Shown here in pieces: positions 17,440-26,431 of a stretch of DNA of 64,000 nt; position 1 is the stretch's first letter, and the number at the start of each line of letters is the position of its first letter. The notes under the pieces are model-generated. The model was not told where the DNA came from. It ran no database searches and was given only the letters and a program-made list of their open reading frames with translations. This DNA comes from Thermoproteota archaeon (GTDB lineage: Archaea; Korarchaeota; Korarchaeia; Korarchaeales; Korarchaeaceae), in assembly GCA_027491915.1 (NCBI GenBank), contig JAOZGC010000004.1:62001-126000 (forward strand), written 5' to 3'. The translations under genes were made by a program, and so were the position numbers.

Positions 17440-18072
17440 GTGGAGAGGGCGGCCTCGGACCTCCTCCTGATGGAGGCCATGGGCCTACAGAGGGAGGGGA
17501 GCCTGGACCTGGTCGGCCGAAAGTACGGGCTGAGCAGGCCCGAGCGGGCGGCCCTGGCGAAGCTGGTGCGGTGGAATCCGGGGGAGGCCGCCAGGAAGAA
17601 GATCCCCCCCGAGATGGCGGCTGGCAGGAGGGTCGGGGTGGACGGCTTCAACGTCCTGATAACCCTCGAGGCCATAGTCCGGGGGGAGCCCGTGTACCTA
17701 TGCAACGACTCGTTCGTCAGGGACCTGACCTCCTTCAGGAGGGCTAGCCCGAAATCTGAGATCTCGGACGAGGCCGTCGACCTGCTGCTGTCCACGCTCG
17801 GGCGCCTCGGGGCCTCGGAGGTTGTGGTGCTCCTGGACAGTCCCGTCTCGAGGAGCGGGGAGATGGCCGCCGAGTTGAGGCGCAGGATGTCGGACTCTGG
17901 GTTGAGGGGGACGGCCAAGACGTCCCGCTCCGTCGACGCCGATATACTGGGTTACGGAGTCGTCGCCACCAGCGACGAGGCGATAATCTCCAGGGCGGCT
18001 GCGGTGGTCGACCTGCCCGAGGTCGCGTGCGGCGAGTTGGGTGTGCGCCCGAGGAGGGTGGGCTCCTTATAG
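17440..18072 (+). CDS. DUF434-family PIN/NYN-like protein
   Basis: This 210-residue protein starts at GTG 17440. Its N-terminal 60 residues match the DUF434 pattern of a helical domain with arginine-rich LSRPERAALAKLVRW. The rest looks like a Rossmann-type PIN/NYN nuclease domain: VGVDGFNVL (Asp and Asn of a NYN-like motif), VVVLLDSPVSRSG, and a late VDADILGYG segment with acidic residues. This suggests a metal-dependent RNase, but the activity is not established for the family as far as I know. It follows alaS closely, so a role in RNA metabolism is plausible. Confidence 0.75.
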   Translation: MERAASDLLLMEAMGLQREGSLDLVGRKYGLSRPERAALAKLVRWNPGEAARKKIPPEMAAGRRVGVDGFNVLITLEAIVRGEPVYLCNDSFVRDLTSFRRASPKSEISDEAVDLLLSTLGRLGASEVVVLLDSPVSRSGEMAAELRRRMSDSGLRGTAKTSRSVDADILGYGVVATSDEAIISRAAAVVDLPEVACGELGVRPRRVGSL

Positions 18073-18094
18073 GGTAGGGGGCCCCGTCGGCTCG

Positions 18095-19174
18095 ATGGAT
18101 CCGAGAGGCAACCCAGGACGGGGTTCGGATCGGATCGACATACCCCTGCCGAGGACCGTCGGCATGTCCGAGGGGAAGGTCGTGATGATAGATCAGAGGA
18201 AGCTCCCGGCCAGTCTGGAGTTCCTGGAGTGCGCCGACGTGGAGTGCGTCGCCAGGGCCATAGAGACCATGGCCGTGAGGGGGGCGCCGGCCATAGGGGC
18301 GGCTGCCGCCTACGGCCTGGCGCTGGCCGCCTCAGCCGCGGGCGGTGGGTCCAGGGAGGAGGTGCTCGAGGAACTTTCCAGGGCGGCCGATAGACTCAGA
18401 TCGACCAGGCCGACGGCCGTCAATCTCTTCTGGGCCGTAGACCGGGTTCTGCGCGCCGCGCGTCGGGTTGAGGACGCCGGCGCGATCGCGTCCGCGGTCC
18501 TCAGGGAGGCGAACGCGATAGCCGAGGAGGACGTGAGGGCCAACCTGGCCATAGGGGAGCACGGCAAGTCCCTCATAGGGGACGGCTCCGTCGTGATGAC
18601 CATCTGCAACGCGGGCAGCCTGGCCACGGTCTGGTACGGGACGGCCACGGCGCCCATGTACAGCGCACACCGGGAGGGGAGGAAATTCAGGGTCGTGGCT
18701 CTGGAGACCAGGCCCGTCCTGCAGGGCGCCCGCCTGACGGCCTTCGAGCTGAGCCGCGCCGGGATCCCCGTCACCCTGATAGTGGACGGGGCCGCCGGCC
18801 ACGTGATGAGGGAGCTGGGGGTGGACCTGGTGATAACCGGGGCCGACAGGATCCTCTCCGACGGCACGGTGTACAACAAGATAGGAACCTTCAACCTGGC
18901 CGTCCTGGCCCACGAACTGGGCATCCCGTTCTTCGTGGCCGCGCCGACCTCATCCTTCGACCTGGAGGCCGAACCCGGGGAGGTCGAGATAGAGGTCAGG
19001 CCCCCGGAGGAGGTGACCACCCTGGGCGGCTCCAAGATAGCCCCGCGGGGCGTAGACGTCTACAACCCCGCCTTCGACTTCACCCCGCCCAAGTACCTGT
19101 CGGGCATAATCACCGAGAGGGGGATCCTGCGACCGCCCCTCTCCCTCTCCATACGGAGGGCCTTCGGAGGATGA
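18095..19174 (+). CDS. mtnA: S-methyl-5-thioribose-1-phosphate isomerase
   Basis: The product (359 residues from ATG 18095) belongs to the eIF2B-like isomerase family. MAVRGAPAIGAAAAYGLALAA, TICNAGSLAT (the conserved cysteine) and VITGADRILSDGTVYNKIGTF (the conserved aspartate) are MtnA hallmarks. The enzyme converts methylthioribose 1-phosphate to the ribulose form in methionine salvage. A GTG at 18041 is an alternative start but would overlap the upstream gene. Ribose-1,5-bisphosphate isomerase is a relative, but the NKIGT region favours MtnA. Its last 65 bases overlap the convergent GIY-YIG/HAD gene. Confidence 0.85.
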   Translation: MDPRGNPGRGSDRIDIPLPRTVGMSEGKVVMIDQRKLPASLEFLECADVECVARAIETMAVRGAPAIGAAAAYGLALAASAAGGGSREEVLEELSRAADRLRSTRPTAVNLFWAVDRVLRAARRVEDAGAIASAVLREANAIAEEDVRANLAIGEHGKSLIGDGSVVMTICNAGSLATVWYGTATAPMYSAHREGRKFRVVALETRPVLQGARLTAFELSRAGIPVTLIVDGAAGHVMRELGVDLVITGADRILSDGTVYNKIGTFNLAVLAHELGIPFFVAAPTSSFDLEAEPGEVEIEVRPPEEVTTLGGSKIAPRGVDVYNPAFDFTPPKYLSGIITERGILRPPLSLSIRRAFGG

Positions 19175-20240
19175 GCATCCCGGGCAGCTCCCAGAGATCG
19201 CCCACCCTGGGAACCCCGGGGACGCGCCCGGCGGACCGGCCCCTGTCCACCAGGATGGGCCTCACCCCGGCGGAGAGCGCCGGCAGGACGTCCTGATCCG
19301 GCGAGTCTCCCACCATCACGGCATTGTGGGGGGCCAGCCCGAGGAGATCCAGGGCGGCCTCGTAGCACCCCGCCTCGTCCTTGTTCCTGCCGACGTCTCC
19401 CGAGAAGACCAGGCCGTCGAAGTCCCCCGGGTCCAACCCGGCGGCCCTCATCTTGGAGAGCTGGATCCTCCTGGCCCCGTCGGACAGGATGCAGACCCTG
19501 AAGCCGGCTCGCCTCAGGTCGTGGACGACCCCCGCATCCGGATAGGATGAGATCCTCGAGAGGACCTGCCCCCAATACTCCCGCTCGAGCATCGCCGCCC
19601 TCTCCGGAGGCAGCCCCATCTCGAGGAAGACCCCCAATTTGGAGAACCTGTCCGGCCCTGACCTGGTCCGGTATACCCTGTCCCGGGCCTCCCTGTACCT
19701 CGACGAGAAAAACCCGGGATCGACCCCCTCGCTGCCCGCGACGGCCCTGATCGCCTCCTCCCTGACCTCGGGGTAGTCGGTGAGGGTTCCGTCGAGATCC
19801 ATCAGGACGGCCTCCGCGGCCTCCAGGTACCTGGGATCCAATCCGACGCCCGATACGGCCCGCTCGGCCGAGGATCTGGCCTCTCTCAGGTCCTCCCCCA
19901 GGTATCTGAGGTGGCTCCCCCTCGGGGAGTCGCTGGCCCCGAACCCTGGGACCTCCTCCCCGGGGACCAGGTCGTAGACCTCGTCCTCCAGCCGCTCGTT
20001 CGTCAACCCGTAGACCGCCGTCATGGGGACGATCCGCGGGGAGGAAGTCAGGTAGTCTATGTGCCACCTTATCCTCCCCGGCCCGGTGAGGTGCCTCCTG
20101 ACCCTGGAGAGCACTCCCCCCAGGGCCGATCCGACGTAGCAGTAATAACCCCTCTTGAGGCGGATCCGGCCGAGGGAGCCGACCCCAATCTCCCCCTCCC
20201 CGAGGGAGAGGAGGAGGAGGCAGTAGACGCCGCCCTCCAC
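19110..20240 (-). CDS. Fusion of GIY-YIG (DUF123) domain and HAD-family hydrolase
   Basis: This 376-residue protein joins two modules. Residues 1-95 match the DUF123 GIY-YIG type: GGVYCLLLLSL, GYYCYVGSALGG, RRHL and RWHIDYL. Residues about 138-350 form a HAD hydrolase: motif I MDLDGTLTD, motif II ILSDGARR, a motif III lysine in GRNKDEAG and motif IV MVGDSPDQD. GIY-YIG domains usually cut DNA; HAD enzymes hydrolyse phosphoesters. The fusion suggests nucleic-acid or nucleotide end processing, which is inference. Translation starts at GTG 20240, 1 base after the glyoxylate reductase stop, so the two genes form an operon. Confidence 0.85.
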   Translation of the reverse strand: MEGGVYCLLLLSLGEGEIGVGSLGRIRLKRGYYCYVGSALGGVLSRVRRHLTGPGRIRWHIDYLTSSPRIVPMTAVYGLTNERLEDEVYDLVPGEEVPGFGASDSPRGSHLRYLGEDLREARSSAERAVSGVGLDPRYLEAAEAVLMDLDGTLTDYPEVREEAIRAVAGSEGVDPGFFSSRYREARDRVYRTRSGPDRFSKLGVFLEMGLPPERAAMLEREYWGQVLSRISSYPDAGVVHDLRRAGFRVCILSDGARRIQLSKMRAAGLDPGDFDGLVFSGDVGRNKDEAGCYEAALDLLGLAPHNAVMVGDSPDQDVLPALSAGVRPILVDRGRSAGRVPGVPRVGDLWELPGMLILRRPSVWRGRGAVAGSPSR

Positions 20241-20241
20241 C

Positions 20242-21237
20242 TCAGAACCCCGGGGGCCTCACCCTCAGGACTTCCCTGTTAACGAGGGTCGGCGGCTCCC
20301 TGCCCTCCAGGAAGGCTATCAGATTGTCGGCCACTATCTCGGCCATCTTCGACCTGGTCTCCAGGCTCGCGCTCGCCGCGTGGGGCGCGAGGACGACGTT
20401 GGGCAGACTCAGGAGCGGGTCGTCCGCCGGTATGGGCTCCCGCTCGAACACGTCCAGGGCGGCCCCGGCGATCCACCCCTCCTTCAGGGCCCTGTAGAGG
20501 GCCTTCTGGTCGACCACCCTACCCCTGGCCGTGTTGATCAGGTAGGCGGTCGGCTTCATGAGCCTCAACTTCTCCTCGTCTATGAGGTGCTCGGTCTCCG
20601 GGGTCAGCGGGGTGTGGAGGCTAACGAAGTCGGACTCCCTCAGGAGGTCGTCGAGCTCCCTATACTCGTATCCCCTCTCCCTCTCAAGGTCCTCGTCCCT
20701 GCGGACGTCGTAGTACAGGATCTTCATGCCGAACCCCTCCGCCCTCCTGGCCACCGCCCTCCCTATCCTGCCGAGCCCCACGATCCCGAGGGTGGCCCCG
20801 TGGACGTCCCTACCTATCATCATCAGGGGGTGCCACCCCACCTTCCAGTTCCCCTCCCTGACGTACCGATCTGCCTCGACGACCCTCCTCGCCACCGCCA
20901 GCATCAGCGCGAAGGCGAAGTCGGCCACGGTCTCGGTTAGGACCCCGGGCGTGTTGGTCACGTAGATCCCCCTCTTGGTGGCCTCTCCCACGTCTATGTT
21001 GTCGTAGCCCACCGCGTACTGGGAGATTATCCTGAGCCTGGGCGCCGATTCCATGACCTCGGCGTCTATGGGATCGGTGAGCAGCGGAACCAGGGCGTCG
21101 ACGTCCCTGACCCTCTCCAGTATGACCTCCTTGGGTGGGGGGGCCTCCTCTGTCCACAGATCGACGTCGAAACGCTCCCTTATCCTGCTCAGACCCCTCT
21201 CGGGTATCTCCCTCGTGATGAAGACTTTGGGCCTCAA
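20242..21237 (-). CDS. gyaR: Glyoxylate/hydroxypyruvate reductase (D-2-hydroxyacid dehydrogenase)
   Basis: The 331-residue protein has the D-isomer-specific dehydrogenase layout: substrate lobe with [15 protein letters not shown]-binding motif [16 protein letters not shown] (about residues 152-167), catalytic Arg in [10 protein letters not shown], Glu in FEREPIP, and His in LAPHAASA. It closely resembles archaeal glyoxylate reductase, which reduces glyoxylate to glycolate. It is the first gene of a two-gene operon with the GIY-YIG/HAD fusion. Confidence 0.9.
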   Translation of the reverse strand: MRPKVFITREIPERGLSRIRERFDVDLWTEEAPPPKEVILERVRDVDALVPLLTDPIDAEVMESAPRLRIISQYAVGYDNIDVGEATKRGIYVTNTPGVLTETVADFAFALMLAVARRVVEADRYVREGNWKVGWHPLMMIGRDVHGATLGIVGLGRIGRAVARRAEGFGMKILYYDVRRDEDLERERGYEYRELDDLLRESDFVSLHTPLTPETEHLIDEEKLRLMKPTAYLINTARGRVVDQKALYRALKEGWIAGAALDVFEREPIPADDPLLSLPNVVLAPHAASASLETRSKMAEIVADNLIAFLEGREPPTLVNREVLRVRPPGF

Positions 21238-21286
21238 GGTGTCACCCGATCGAGCCGGGCTCGTCCGCTTTAAACGGTTCCCGCCC

Positions 21287-21934
21287 TCACCTGAACACGA
21301 ACCCCTTCCTCATGTACCACAGGTAGAGGTCCGCCTCGGCCATGCTCATGCCGGCGGCCTCGACCACGCCCCTCAGGGCCCCTTCCAGCTCCAGGTACCT
21401 CCTCCTGGTCAGGGACCTGGGTCTCCTCGCCACCCCGTACTCCTCCATCAGGGATAGCACGTGCCTGTCCAGTATGGCCAGATCCCTCCTGCCGACGTTC
21501 CTGAGGAAGTGACTAGCCTCCTTCATTCCAATCCCCCTTATCTCCCTCCTCAGAACGTCCCTGGCCTCTCCGGACGGCAGCCGGGGGATCACCCTTCTGA
21601 CCCACCCTATCCTCTCCCTGGCCCCGACGATGAAACCGGCCCGGGCCGCCGGGAACCTGTGCCCGGCCCTCCTGAGGAACGCCTCTATCTCCCCCTCTTC
21701 CCCCTCCCACAGGAGGGAACTCTCGTCCAGCCCCACGGCCATCTCGTAGGCCGCTACACCGGAGAAGTTGGCCGCCAGCAGGCAGAAGGCCAGCTCCCTC
21801 ATCCAGGCCCGTTCGCCCGATCTCCCTATCCTCTCAAATTCCCTCAGCCTCTCCTCCACCCTCTCGGCGACGCTGGTCCCCCTAAGCCTGATGAGCTCCC
21901 TCACCAGGTCTACCGCCGACGGCACGATCTCCAT
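21287..21934 (-). CDS. ogg: 8-oxoguanine DNA glycosylase/AP lyase (Ogg2 type)
   Basis: This 215-residue helix-hairpin-helix glycosylase has the Ogg2 signature: [17 protein letters not shown] with the catalytic lysine, followed by [12 protein letters not shown] with the catalytic aspartate. It removes 8-oxoguanine and cleaves the abasic site. Its length fits archaeal Ogg2 (about 200-215). It is transcribed away from radA from a shared intergenic region of about 50 bases, so two DNA-repair genes share control sequence. Confidence 0.9.
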   Translation of the reverse strand: MEIVPSAVDLVRELIRLRGTSVAERVEERLREFERIGRSGERAWMRELAFCLLAANFSGVAAYEMAVGLDESSLLWEGEEGEIEAFLRRAGHRFPAARAGFIVGARERIGWVRRVIPRLPSGEARDVLRREIRGIGMKEASHFLRNVGRRDLAILDRHVLSLMEEYGVARRPRSLTRRRYLELEGALRGVVEAAGMSMAEADLYLWYMRKGFVFR

Positions 21935-21950
21935 CCGCCGGGGGAACTCC

Positions 21951-21957
21951 TTAATTA
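21951..21957. promoter_or_regulatory. Shared TATA element between ogg and radA
   Basis: TTAATTA is symmetric and lies 35 bases before radA ATG 21987 and 17 bases before the ogg start. It could direct transcription both ways, with ogg leaderless or starting slightly internally. Confidence 0.45.
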
Positions 21958-21986
21958 GGGCAGCCCCGGCGGACTACTTGAGGGGA

Positions 21987-23036
21987 ATGCCGAAGAAGAA
22001 GGTTGAGGATACCCACGAGGAGGAGGTCCCCGAGGGCTCGGGGGAGGTCCCGGCGGATCTCCTGGAATCGGTGGAGGAGGTGTTCGTCGAGGGCGGGGAG
22101 GGGGTGGACCTCACCGTTTTGGAGGGGGTCGGCCCCACGACCGCCAAGAAGCTCACCGACGCGGGATTCCTGACCCTGGAGTCGATAGCCCTGTCCAGTC
22201 CGGTGGAGCTCTCCGTGGCGTCGGGGGTCCCGGAGTCGACGGCCAAGAAGATAATAGCGGCCGCCAGGAAGAGGCTGAAGATAGACGTCATGACCGCTCT
22301 GGAGTACTACCAGCAGAGGAAGTCCGTCCAGAGGATCACCACCGGCAGCAGGGGGCTGGACGACCTCCTGGGAGGGGGTCTGGAGACCCAGGCCATAACC
22401 GAGATATACGGACCCTATGGATCGGGGAAGACCCAACTGTGCCACCAGATAGCCGTAACCGTTCAGCTCCCGCCTGAGAGGGGCGGCCTGGGCAAGGGGG
22501 CTTTCTACATAGATACGGAGGGGACCTTCCGCCCCGAGAGAATAGTTCAGATAGCGGAGAGATTCGGCCTGGACCCGGAGAGCGCGCTAAAGAACATACT
22601 GGTGGCCAGGGCCTACACGAGCGACCATCAGATGGTCGTCACCGAGAAGGCCGAGCCCTACCTGGCCGGGCGCAACGTCGGCCTGGTGATAGTGGACTCC
22701 CTGATAAGCCACTTCAGGGGGGAGTACACCGGCAGGGAGACCCTGGCCGAGAGGCAGCAGAAGCTCAACAGGTACATACACAGGCTCCTGAGGTACGCCA
22801 TGGCCTACAACCTGGCGGTCCTGGTCACTAACCAGGTGGTCTCCGAGGTGGGCTTCGTATGGGGCGACCCGACCAAGCCGGCCGGCGGGCACGTAATAGG
22901 GCACGGGGTCACCGCCAGGCTCTACATAAAGAGGGGGAAGGCCGGCAGGAGGGTGATAAAACTCGTCAAGAGCCCCTACCTCCCGGAGGATCAGGTTGAG
23001 GTCGCGATAACGGAGGGGGGGGTCGTCGACGTCTGA
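21987..23036 (+). CDS. radA: DNA recombinase RadA
   Basis: The 349-residue protein starts at ATG 21987. It has an acidic N-terminal extension, a helix-hairpin-helix domain (LEGVGPTTAKKLTDAG, about residues 43-60), a RecA-type ATPase core with Walker A GPYGSGKT (142-149) and Walker B LVIVDSLI, and the L2 region GGHVIGHGV. RadA polymerises on single-stranded DNA and performs strand exchange. The open frame extends upstream but reads through the ogg gene and promoter, so 21987 is the start. Confidence 0.97.
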   Translation: MPKKKVEDTHEEEVPEGSGEVPADLLESVEEVFVEGGEGVDLTVLEGVGPTTAKKLTDAGFLTLESIALSSPVELSVASGVPESTAKKIIAAARKRLKIDVMTALEYYQQRKSVQRITTGSRGLDDLLGGGLETQAITEIYGPYGSGKTQLCHQIAVTVQLPPERGGLGKGAFYIDTEGTFRPERIVQIAERFGLDPESALKNILVARAYTSDHQMVVTEKAEPYLAGRNVGLVIVDSLISHFRGEYTGRETLAERQQKLNRYIHRLLRYAMAYNLAVLVTNQVVSEVGFVWGDPTKPAGGHVIGHGVTARLYIKRGKAGRRVIKLVKSPYLPEDQVEVAITEGGVVDV

Positions 23037-23064
23037 GGGATCTCGGGCGGGCGGCCTGATCCGG

Positions 23065-23265
23065 GTGTCCGTCGGCGGCGAGACTCTCCTCCTCGGTCGT
23101 GGGTCCACCGCCCGCTCCCTCTACGCCAAGCTGAACCTGCATCCAGAGGCATACCTGCTGATATCGGGGGGATCCCCCGTGCCGGACGGGGCATCCCTCG
23201 AGGACGGAGACGAGGTCTCCGTGCTCCGCGTGACCTATCACGTGTCCCCGGTAGATGGGAGATGA
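23065..23265 (+). CDS. Ubiquitin-like sulfur-carrier homologue without C-terminal Gly-Gly
   Basis: This 66-residue protein has the beta-grasp pattern of MoaD/ThiS/TtuB carriers: VSVGGETLLLGRGSTARSL, an LLISGGSPVPDGASLEDGDEVSVLRV segment, then a tail. Active carriers end in Gly-Gly, but this one ends in VSPVDGR about ten residues past the usual end. It overlaps the downstream tRNA-thiolation gene as ATGA, so coupling is clear. The start may be GTG 23065 or CTG 23056, which would give an IRVSV start typical of the family. Either the tail is trimmed, or the protein is not a classic adenylated carrier. Confidence 0.72.
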   Translation: MSVGGETLLLGRGSTARSLYAKLNLHPEAYLLISGGSPVPDGASLEDGDEVSVLRVTYHVSPVDGR

Positions 23266-24227
23266 GGTTCCCAACATGCCACTCGTGCGGGGAGAGGCCC
23301 GCGGCGATAACCCTCAGGGACCTCGGGGCCGAGTACTGCGCCGCCTGCCTCGAGAGGTCCGTCCTCCGCAGGGCGAGGTCGTCGGTGGCCGACCTGCTCT
23401 CTGAGGGGGATCGGGTGGTGGTGGCCCTCTCGGGGGGGAAGGACAGCTCCGTGGCCCTCTACGTCCTGAGCCGGATGGCGAGGGAGGGGGGCATGGACGT
23501 CGACCTCGCTGCGCTCACGGTCGACGAGGGGACTCCCTACAGGAGGGGGGCCATCCGGGCGGCCTCCGAACTCGCGGCCATGCTGGGGGTCCCCCACAGG
23601 GTGGTGAGCCTGAAGGACTATCACGGGATCTCCATAGGAGAGCTGGAGGGATCCCTTCCCCCGGGACACAGGAGGTCTCCCTGCACCTACTGCGGGGTCC
23701 TCAGGAGGCAGACCCTGAACGTGGCCGCCAGGGAGATGGGGGCCGACTGGCTTGCCACCGGGCACAACCTGGACGACCTGGTTCAGACCTACGTGATGAA
23801 CCTGATAAGGGGGGACGTGAACGCCATGGGCAAGCTGATCTCCGGGGTCAGGTCCCCGTCCGAGGCGCTGATCCCCAGGATCCGTCCCCTGGAACTCGTC
23901 TACGAGAGAGAAACCGCGGCCCTGTCGGTCGCGCTCGGGCTGCCGGCCCAGCTCGGAAAGTGCCCCATGACGAGGGGGCTGAGGATACCCGTGAGGAGGG
24001 CCCTGGACGACGTCGAGCTCTCGAACCCCGGGTTCAAGAGATCCCTATACGAGGGACTCACCGAGCTGCTCCGGCGCAGGAGGACAGATATTCTCTCCCA
24101 CATAGAGGTGAGGCCGTGCGAGATCTGCGGGGAACCGACCACGGGGACCGTGTGCAAGGCCTGCGAGCTGAAGGGAGAGCTGGAGTCCATCCTGGGGAGG
24201 AGACTCCCCAGACTCCACAGCGCCTAG
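23262..24227 (+). CDS. ttuA: tRNA thiolation enzyme, TtuA/Ncs6 family
   Basis: The 321-residue protein has an N-terminal zinc finger (CHSCGERP...CAACLE), the PP-loop VVVALSGGKDSSVAL (about residues 48-62), an internal CTYCGVLRR motif and HNLDDLVQT, a conserved cysteine in GKCPM, and a C-terminal zinc finger (CEICGEP...CKACE). The CxxC and later Cys fit the 4Fe-4S-dependent TtuA/NcsA group that thiolates tRNA uridine 34 or 54. The sulfur-carrier-like gene just upstream supports this role. Confidence 0.92.
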   Translation: MRFPTCHSCGERPAAITLRDLGAEYCAACLERSVLRRARSSVADLLSEGDRVVVALSGGKDSSVALYVLSRMAREGGMDVDLAALTVDEGTPYRRGAIRAASELAAMLGVPHRVVSLKDYHGISIGELEGSLPPGHRRSPCTYCGVLRRQTLNVAAREMGADWLATGHNLDDLVQTYVMNLIRGDVNAMGKLISGVRSPSEALIPRIRPLELVYERETAALSVALGLPAQLGKCPMTRGLRIPVRRALDDVELSNPGFKRSLYEGLTELLRRRRTDILSHIEVRPCEICGEPTTGTVCKACELKGELESILGRRLPRLHSA

Positions 24228-24235
24228 ATTAAAAC
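24227..24235 (+). promoter_or_regulatory. TATA box of the first PAC2 gene
   Basis: GATTAAAAC begins at the end of the thiolation gene and predicts a start site near 24257. The leader then contains GGTGGGAG at 24253-24260, before TTG 24265 and ATG 24274. Confidence 0.5.
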
Positions 24236-24264
24236 CCCCCAGGCCTCAGGCTGGTGGGAGTCCC

Positions 24265-25038
24265 TTGGGCTGGATGAGGATCAGGAGGTTGGCCGAGGTA
24301 GACGGCGGACATAGGTACGCCATCGCCGGATTCGCCGGAGTAGCCAACGTCGGCGAGCAGACCGTGTCCCATGTGAGAAGCTCCCTCGGGGGGAGGCCCG
24401 TGGTCGAGATATACTCGGAGTACCTCCTCCTGCCGGGGAACATGGCCGGGATATCCGTCTCGGAGGACGGGAGCTTCGAGCTCCCATCCATACGAATATC
24501 CGAGGCCGAAGCCCCCTCGGGAAAGATCCTGCTGGTCTCCTCCCCGGTTCAACCCCTTCCCTGGGGCCAGATGGAGGTGGCCGACGCCGTCGTGGGAGAG
24601 CTCAGGGCCATGGGATGCGAGACCCTGATAGTGGTGACCGGGTTCGCGGAGGAGGAGATGTCCGGCAGCGTCCTCGTCTTCGGAGGCGACAGGGAGACCG
24701 TGGACCTGCTCGTCGGGGCCGGCGCCAGGGAGGTGGAGCCCATGAGGTCGATAGTCGGCCTGGCCGGGGCCCTGCTCGCGACCGCCAAGATAGAGGGGAT
24801 GAGATTCGTCTCGGTCACCGGCGTGGCCGAGGCCGTGTCCACCGATCCGAGGGCCGCCAGGGAGGTCCTCAGGGTGCTGTCCTCCGGGCTCAACCTGAAC
24901 CTGGATCTCTCCAAGGTTGAGAGGGAGGTCGAGGAGTACGAGGAGCTGAAGAGGAGGGTGCTGTCCGAGCTCGAGCGGCAGCTCCAGGCCCTCGGGGAGG
25001 AGGGGAGGCCTCCCATAGAGTCGGACTACGTGGGGTGA
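24265..25038 (+). CDS. PAC2-family protein (proteasome assembly chaperone-like)
   Basis: The product (257 residues from TTG 24265, or 254 from ATG 24274) belongs to the PAC2 fold family: IAGFAGVANVGEQTVSHV, SSPVQPLPWGQMEVADAVV and VTGVAEAVSTDPRAAREVLRVL are typical. Archaeal PAC2 proteins include PbaA/PbaB, chaperone-like proteins linked to proteasome assembly. A C-terminal helical tail (about residues 215-250) is strongly charged. It precedes a PadR regulator by 6 bases, and a second paralogue lies at 27801-28571. Confidence 0.82.
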   Translation: MGWMRIRRLAEVDGGHRYAIAGFAGVANVGEQTVSHVRSSLGGRPVVEIYSEYLLLPGNMAGISVSEDGSFELPSIRISEAEAPSGKILLVSSPVQPLPWGQMEVADAVVGELRAMGCETLIVVTGFAEEEMSGSVLVFGGDRETVDLLVGAGAREVEPMRSIVGLAGALLATAKIEGMRFVSVTGVAEAVSTDPRAAREVLRVLSSGLNLNLDLSKVEREVEEYEELKRRVLSELERQLQALGEEGRPPIESDYVG

Positions 25039-25044
25039 GCCACC

Positions 25045-25392
25045 TTGCCCCTCGACAGGCTGAGGGAGAAGATGACGAGGGAAAACCTGTGGCTCTACAT
25101 ATTCGCCCTCCTGCTCGAGGGGCCGAAGTACCCGTACGAGATGGCCGACCTGATAGAGAAGAGGTTCGGCTGGAGGCCCGCCAGGGTGACTGCCTACATA
25201 GTGATGAACAGGCTGAGGGCCGAGGGCTACCTGAGGGCTGTCAGGGTTCGGGGTGAGAACGGCAAGGCCCGCAACTACTTTGAGCTGACGGAGAAGGGGA
25301 GGAAGACCTTCTCCGAGGCGGAGAGGCTCCTGAGGTTGATATACAGGGAGCTGTTTGACAGGGAGATAGAGGATGGCCCGGATATGGCTTGA
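25045..25392 (+). CDS. PadR-family winged-helix regulator
   Basis: The 115-residue protein has the PadR pattern: LWLYIFALLLEGPKYPYEMADLIEKRFGW, then VTAYIVMNRLRAEGYLRAV (recognition helix and wing) and a C-terminal dimerisation helix. It probably controls nearby genes as a dimer; the ligand is unknown. TTG 25045 is the start. It overlaps the downstream DUF354 gene by 20 bases, making an operon PAC2-PadR-DUF354. Confidence 0.87.
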   Translation: MPLDRLREKMTRENLWLYIFALLLEGPKYPYEMADLIEKRFGWRPARVTAYIVMNRLRAEGYLRAVRVRGENGKARNYFELTEKGRKTFSEAERLLRLIYRELFDREIEDGPDMA

Positions 25393-26431
25393 CGCGGGGG
25401 CGCCCCGCGAGGCGCGCTACTTCTCCGTGATAGCCGAGTTGGCCCGGGAGAGGGGTCACGAAGTCCTCCTGACGGCGAAGGATCACGCCGAGACGGTAGG
25501 GCTCCTCCGTCGGCTTGGGGCGGATTTCGTCCCGGTCGGGAAGCACGGAGGCGGGACCAAGCTGGGGAAGCTCATCTCCTACGCCGAGAGGGCCGCCTCC
25601 CTCGCCTCCGTGGTATCCAAGTTCGACCCCGACGTTCTGGTCTCCCTGTCGGTGCCGGAGGCAGTCAGGGTGGCCTTCGGCCTGGGTAAGAGGATAATCT
25701 CCATAGACGACGCGCCTCACGCGTACCACGTCGGGAAGCTCTCCCTCCCCCTGTCCGACGCCGTCGTCTTCCCCGCCGCCATACCGCCCGAGCTCTTCCT
25801 CCGGCTGGGCGCCCCTCGGGAGGCCCTTCACCCCTTCGACGGGATAGATGAGGTGGCCTGGATAAGGAGGTTCTCCCCCGACGAGCGGGTCCTGGATGAG
25901 CTCGGACTGGAGCGCGGCGACCTGATAGTCGTGGCCAGGCCGGAGGAGTCCAAGGCCGCGTACCTGATGGACAGGGGGGACCTGGGCGTCGTCCTCCCGG
26001 TGGTCAGGCTGGCCCTGGAGGAGGGGGCCAGGGTGGTCTTCTTCCCGAGATATCCAGACCAGAGGAGGGCCGTTCAGGAATTCTCGGGAGGATCCGTAGT
26101 GATCCCGGACAGGCCGGTGGACACCCTGAGCCTCTACCACTTCTCGTCCATGGTGGTGACCGGCGGCGCGACCATGGCCAGGGAGGCGGCCATGTTGGGA
26201 GTCCCATCCCTCGTCATGTTCCCCCTTGAGGTGCCCCTCCACATAGAGAAGTACCTCGGGCGGCTGGGTCTCCCCATCCGCAGGGTCGGGGGGGTGGAGG
26301 AGGCCCTGGGGCTGGCCCGGTCCATACTGAGGGATCCGGAGTCGCACAGGGTGGATCCGAGACCCATCGTGTCCGCCATGGAGGATCCGGCCGAGCTGAT
26401 CCTCTCGATCATAGATGGCTGGTCCTCCTGA
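25373..26431 (+). CDS. DUF354-family glycosyltransferase-like protein
   Basis: This 352-residue protein resembles DUF354, a GT-B-fold family related to UDP-GlcNAc 2-epimerase-like enzymes. It begins ARIWLDAGAPREARYFSVIAELARERGHEVLLTAKDH, has a central ISIDDAPHAYH segment, and a C-terminal nucleotide-sugar-like site VVTGGATMAREAAMLGVPSLVMFP. The activity is unknown. Its end overlaps the convergent FAD oxidoreductase gene by 23 bases. Confidence 0.85.
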   Translation: MARIWLDAGAPREARYFSVIAELARERGHEVLLTAKDHAETVGLLRRLGADFVPVGKHGGGTKLGKLISYAERAASLASVVSKFDPDVLVSLSVPEAVRVAFGLGKRIISIDDAPHAYHVGKLSLPLSDAVVFPAAIPPELFLRLGAPREALHPFDGIDEVAWIRRFSPDERVLDELGLERGDLIVVARPEESKAAYLMDRGDLGVVLPVVRLALEEGARVVFFPRYPDQRRAVQEFSGGSVVIPDRPVDTLSLYHFSSMVVTGGATMAREAAMLGVPSLVMFPLEVPLHIEKYLGRLGLPIRRVGGVEEALGLARSILRDPESHRVDPRPIVSAMEDPAELILSIIDGWSS

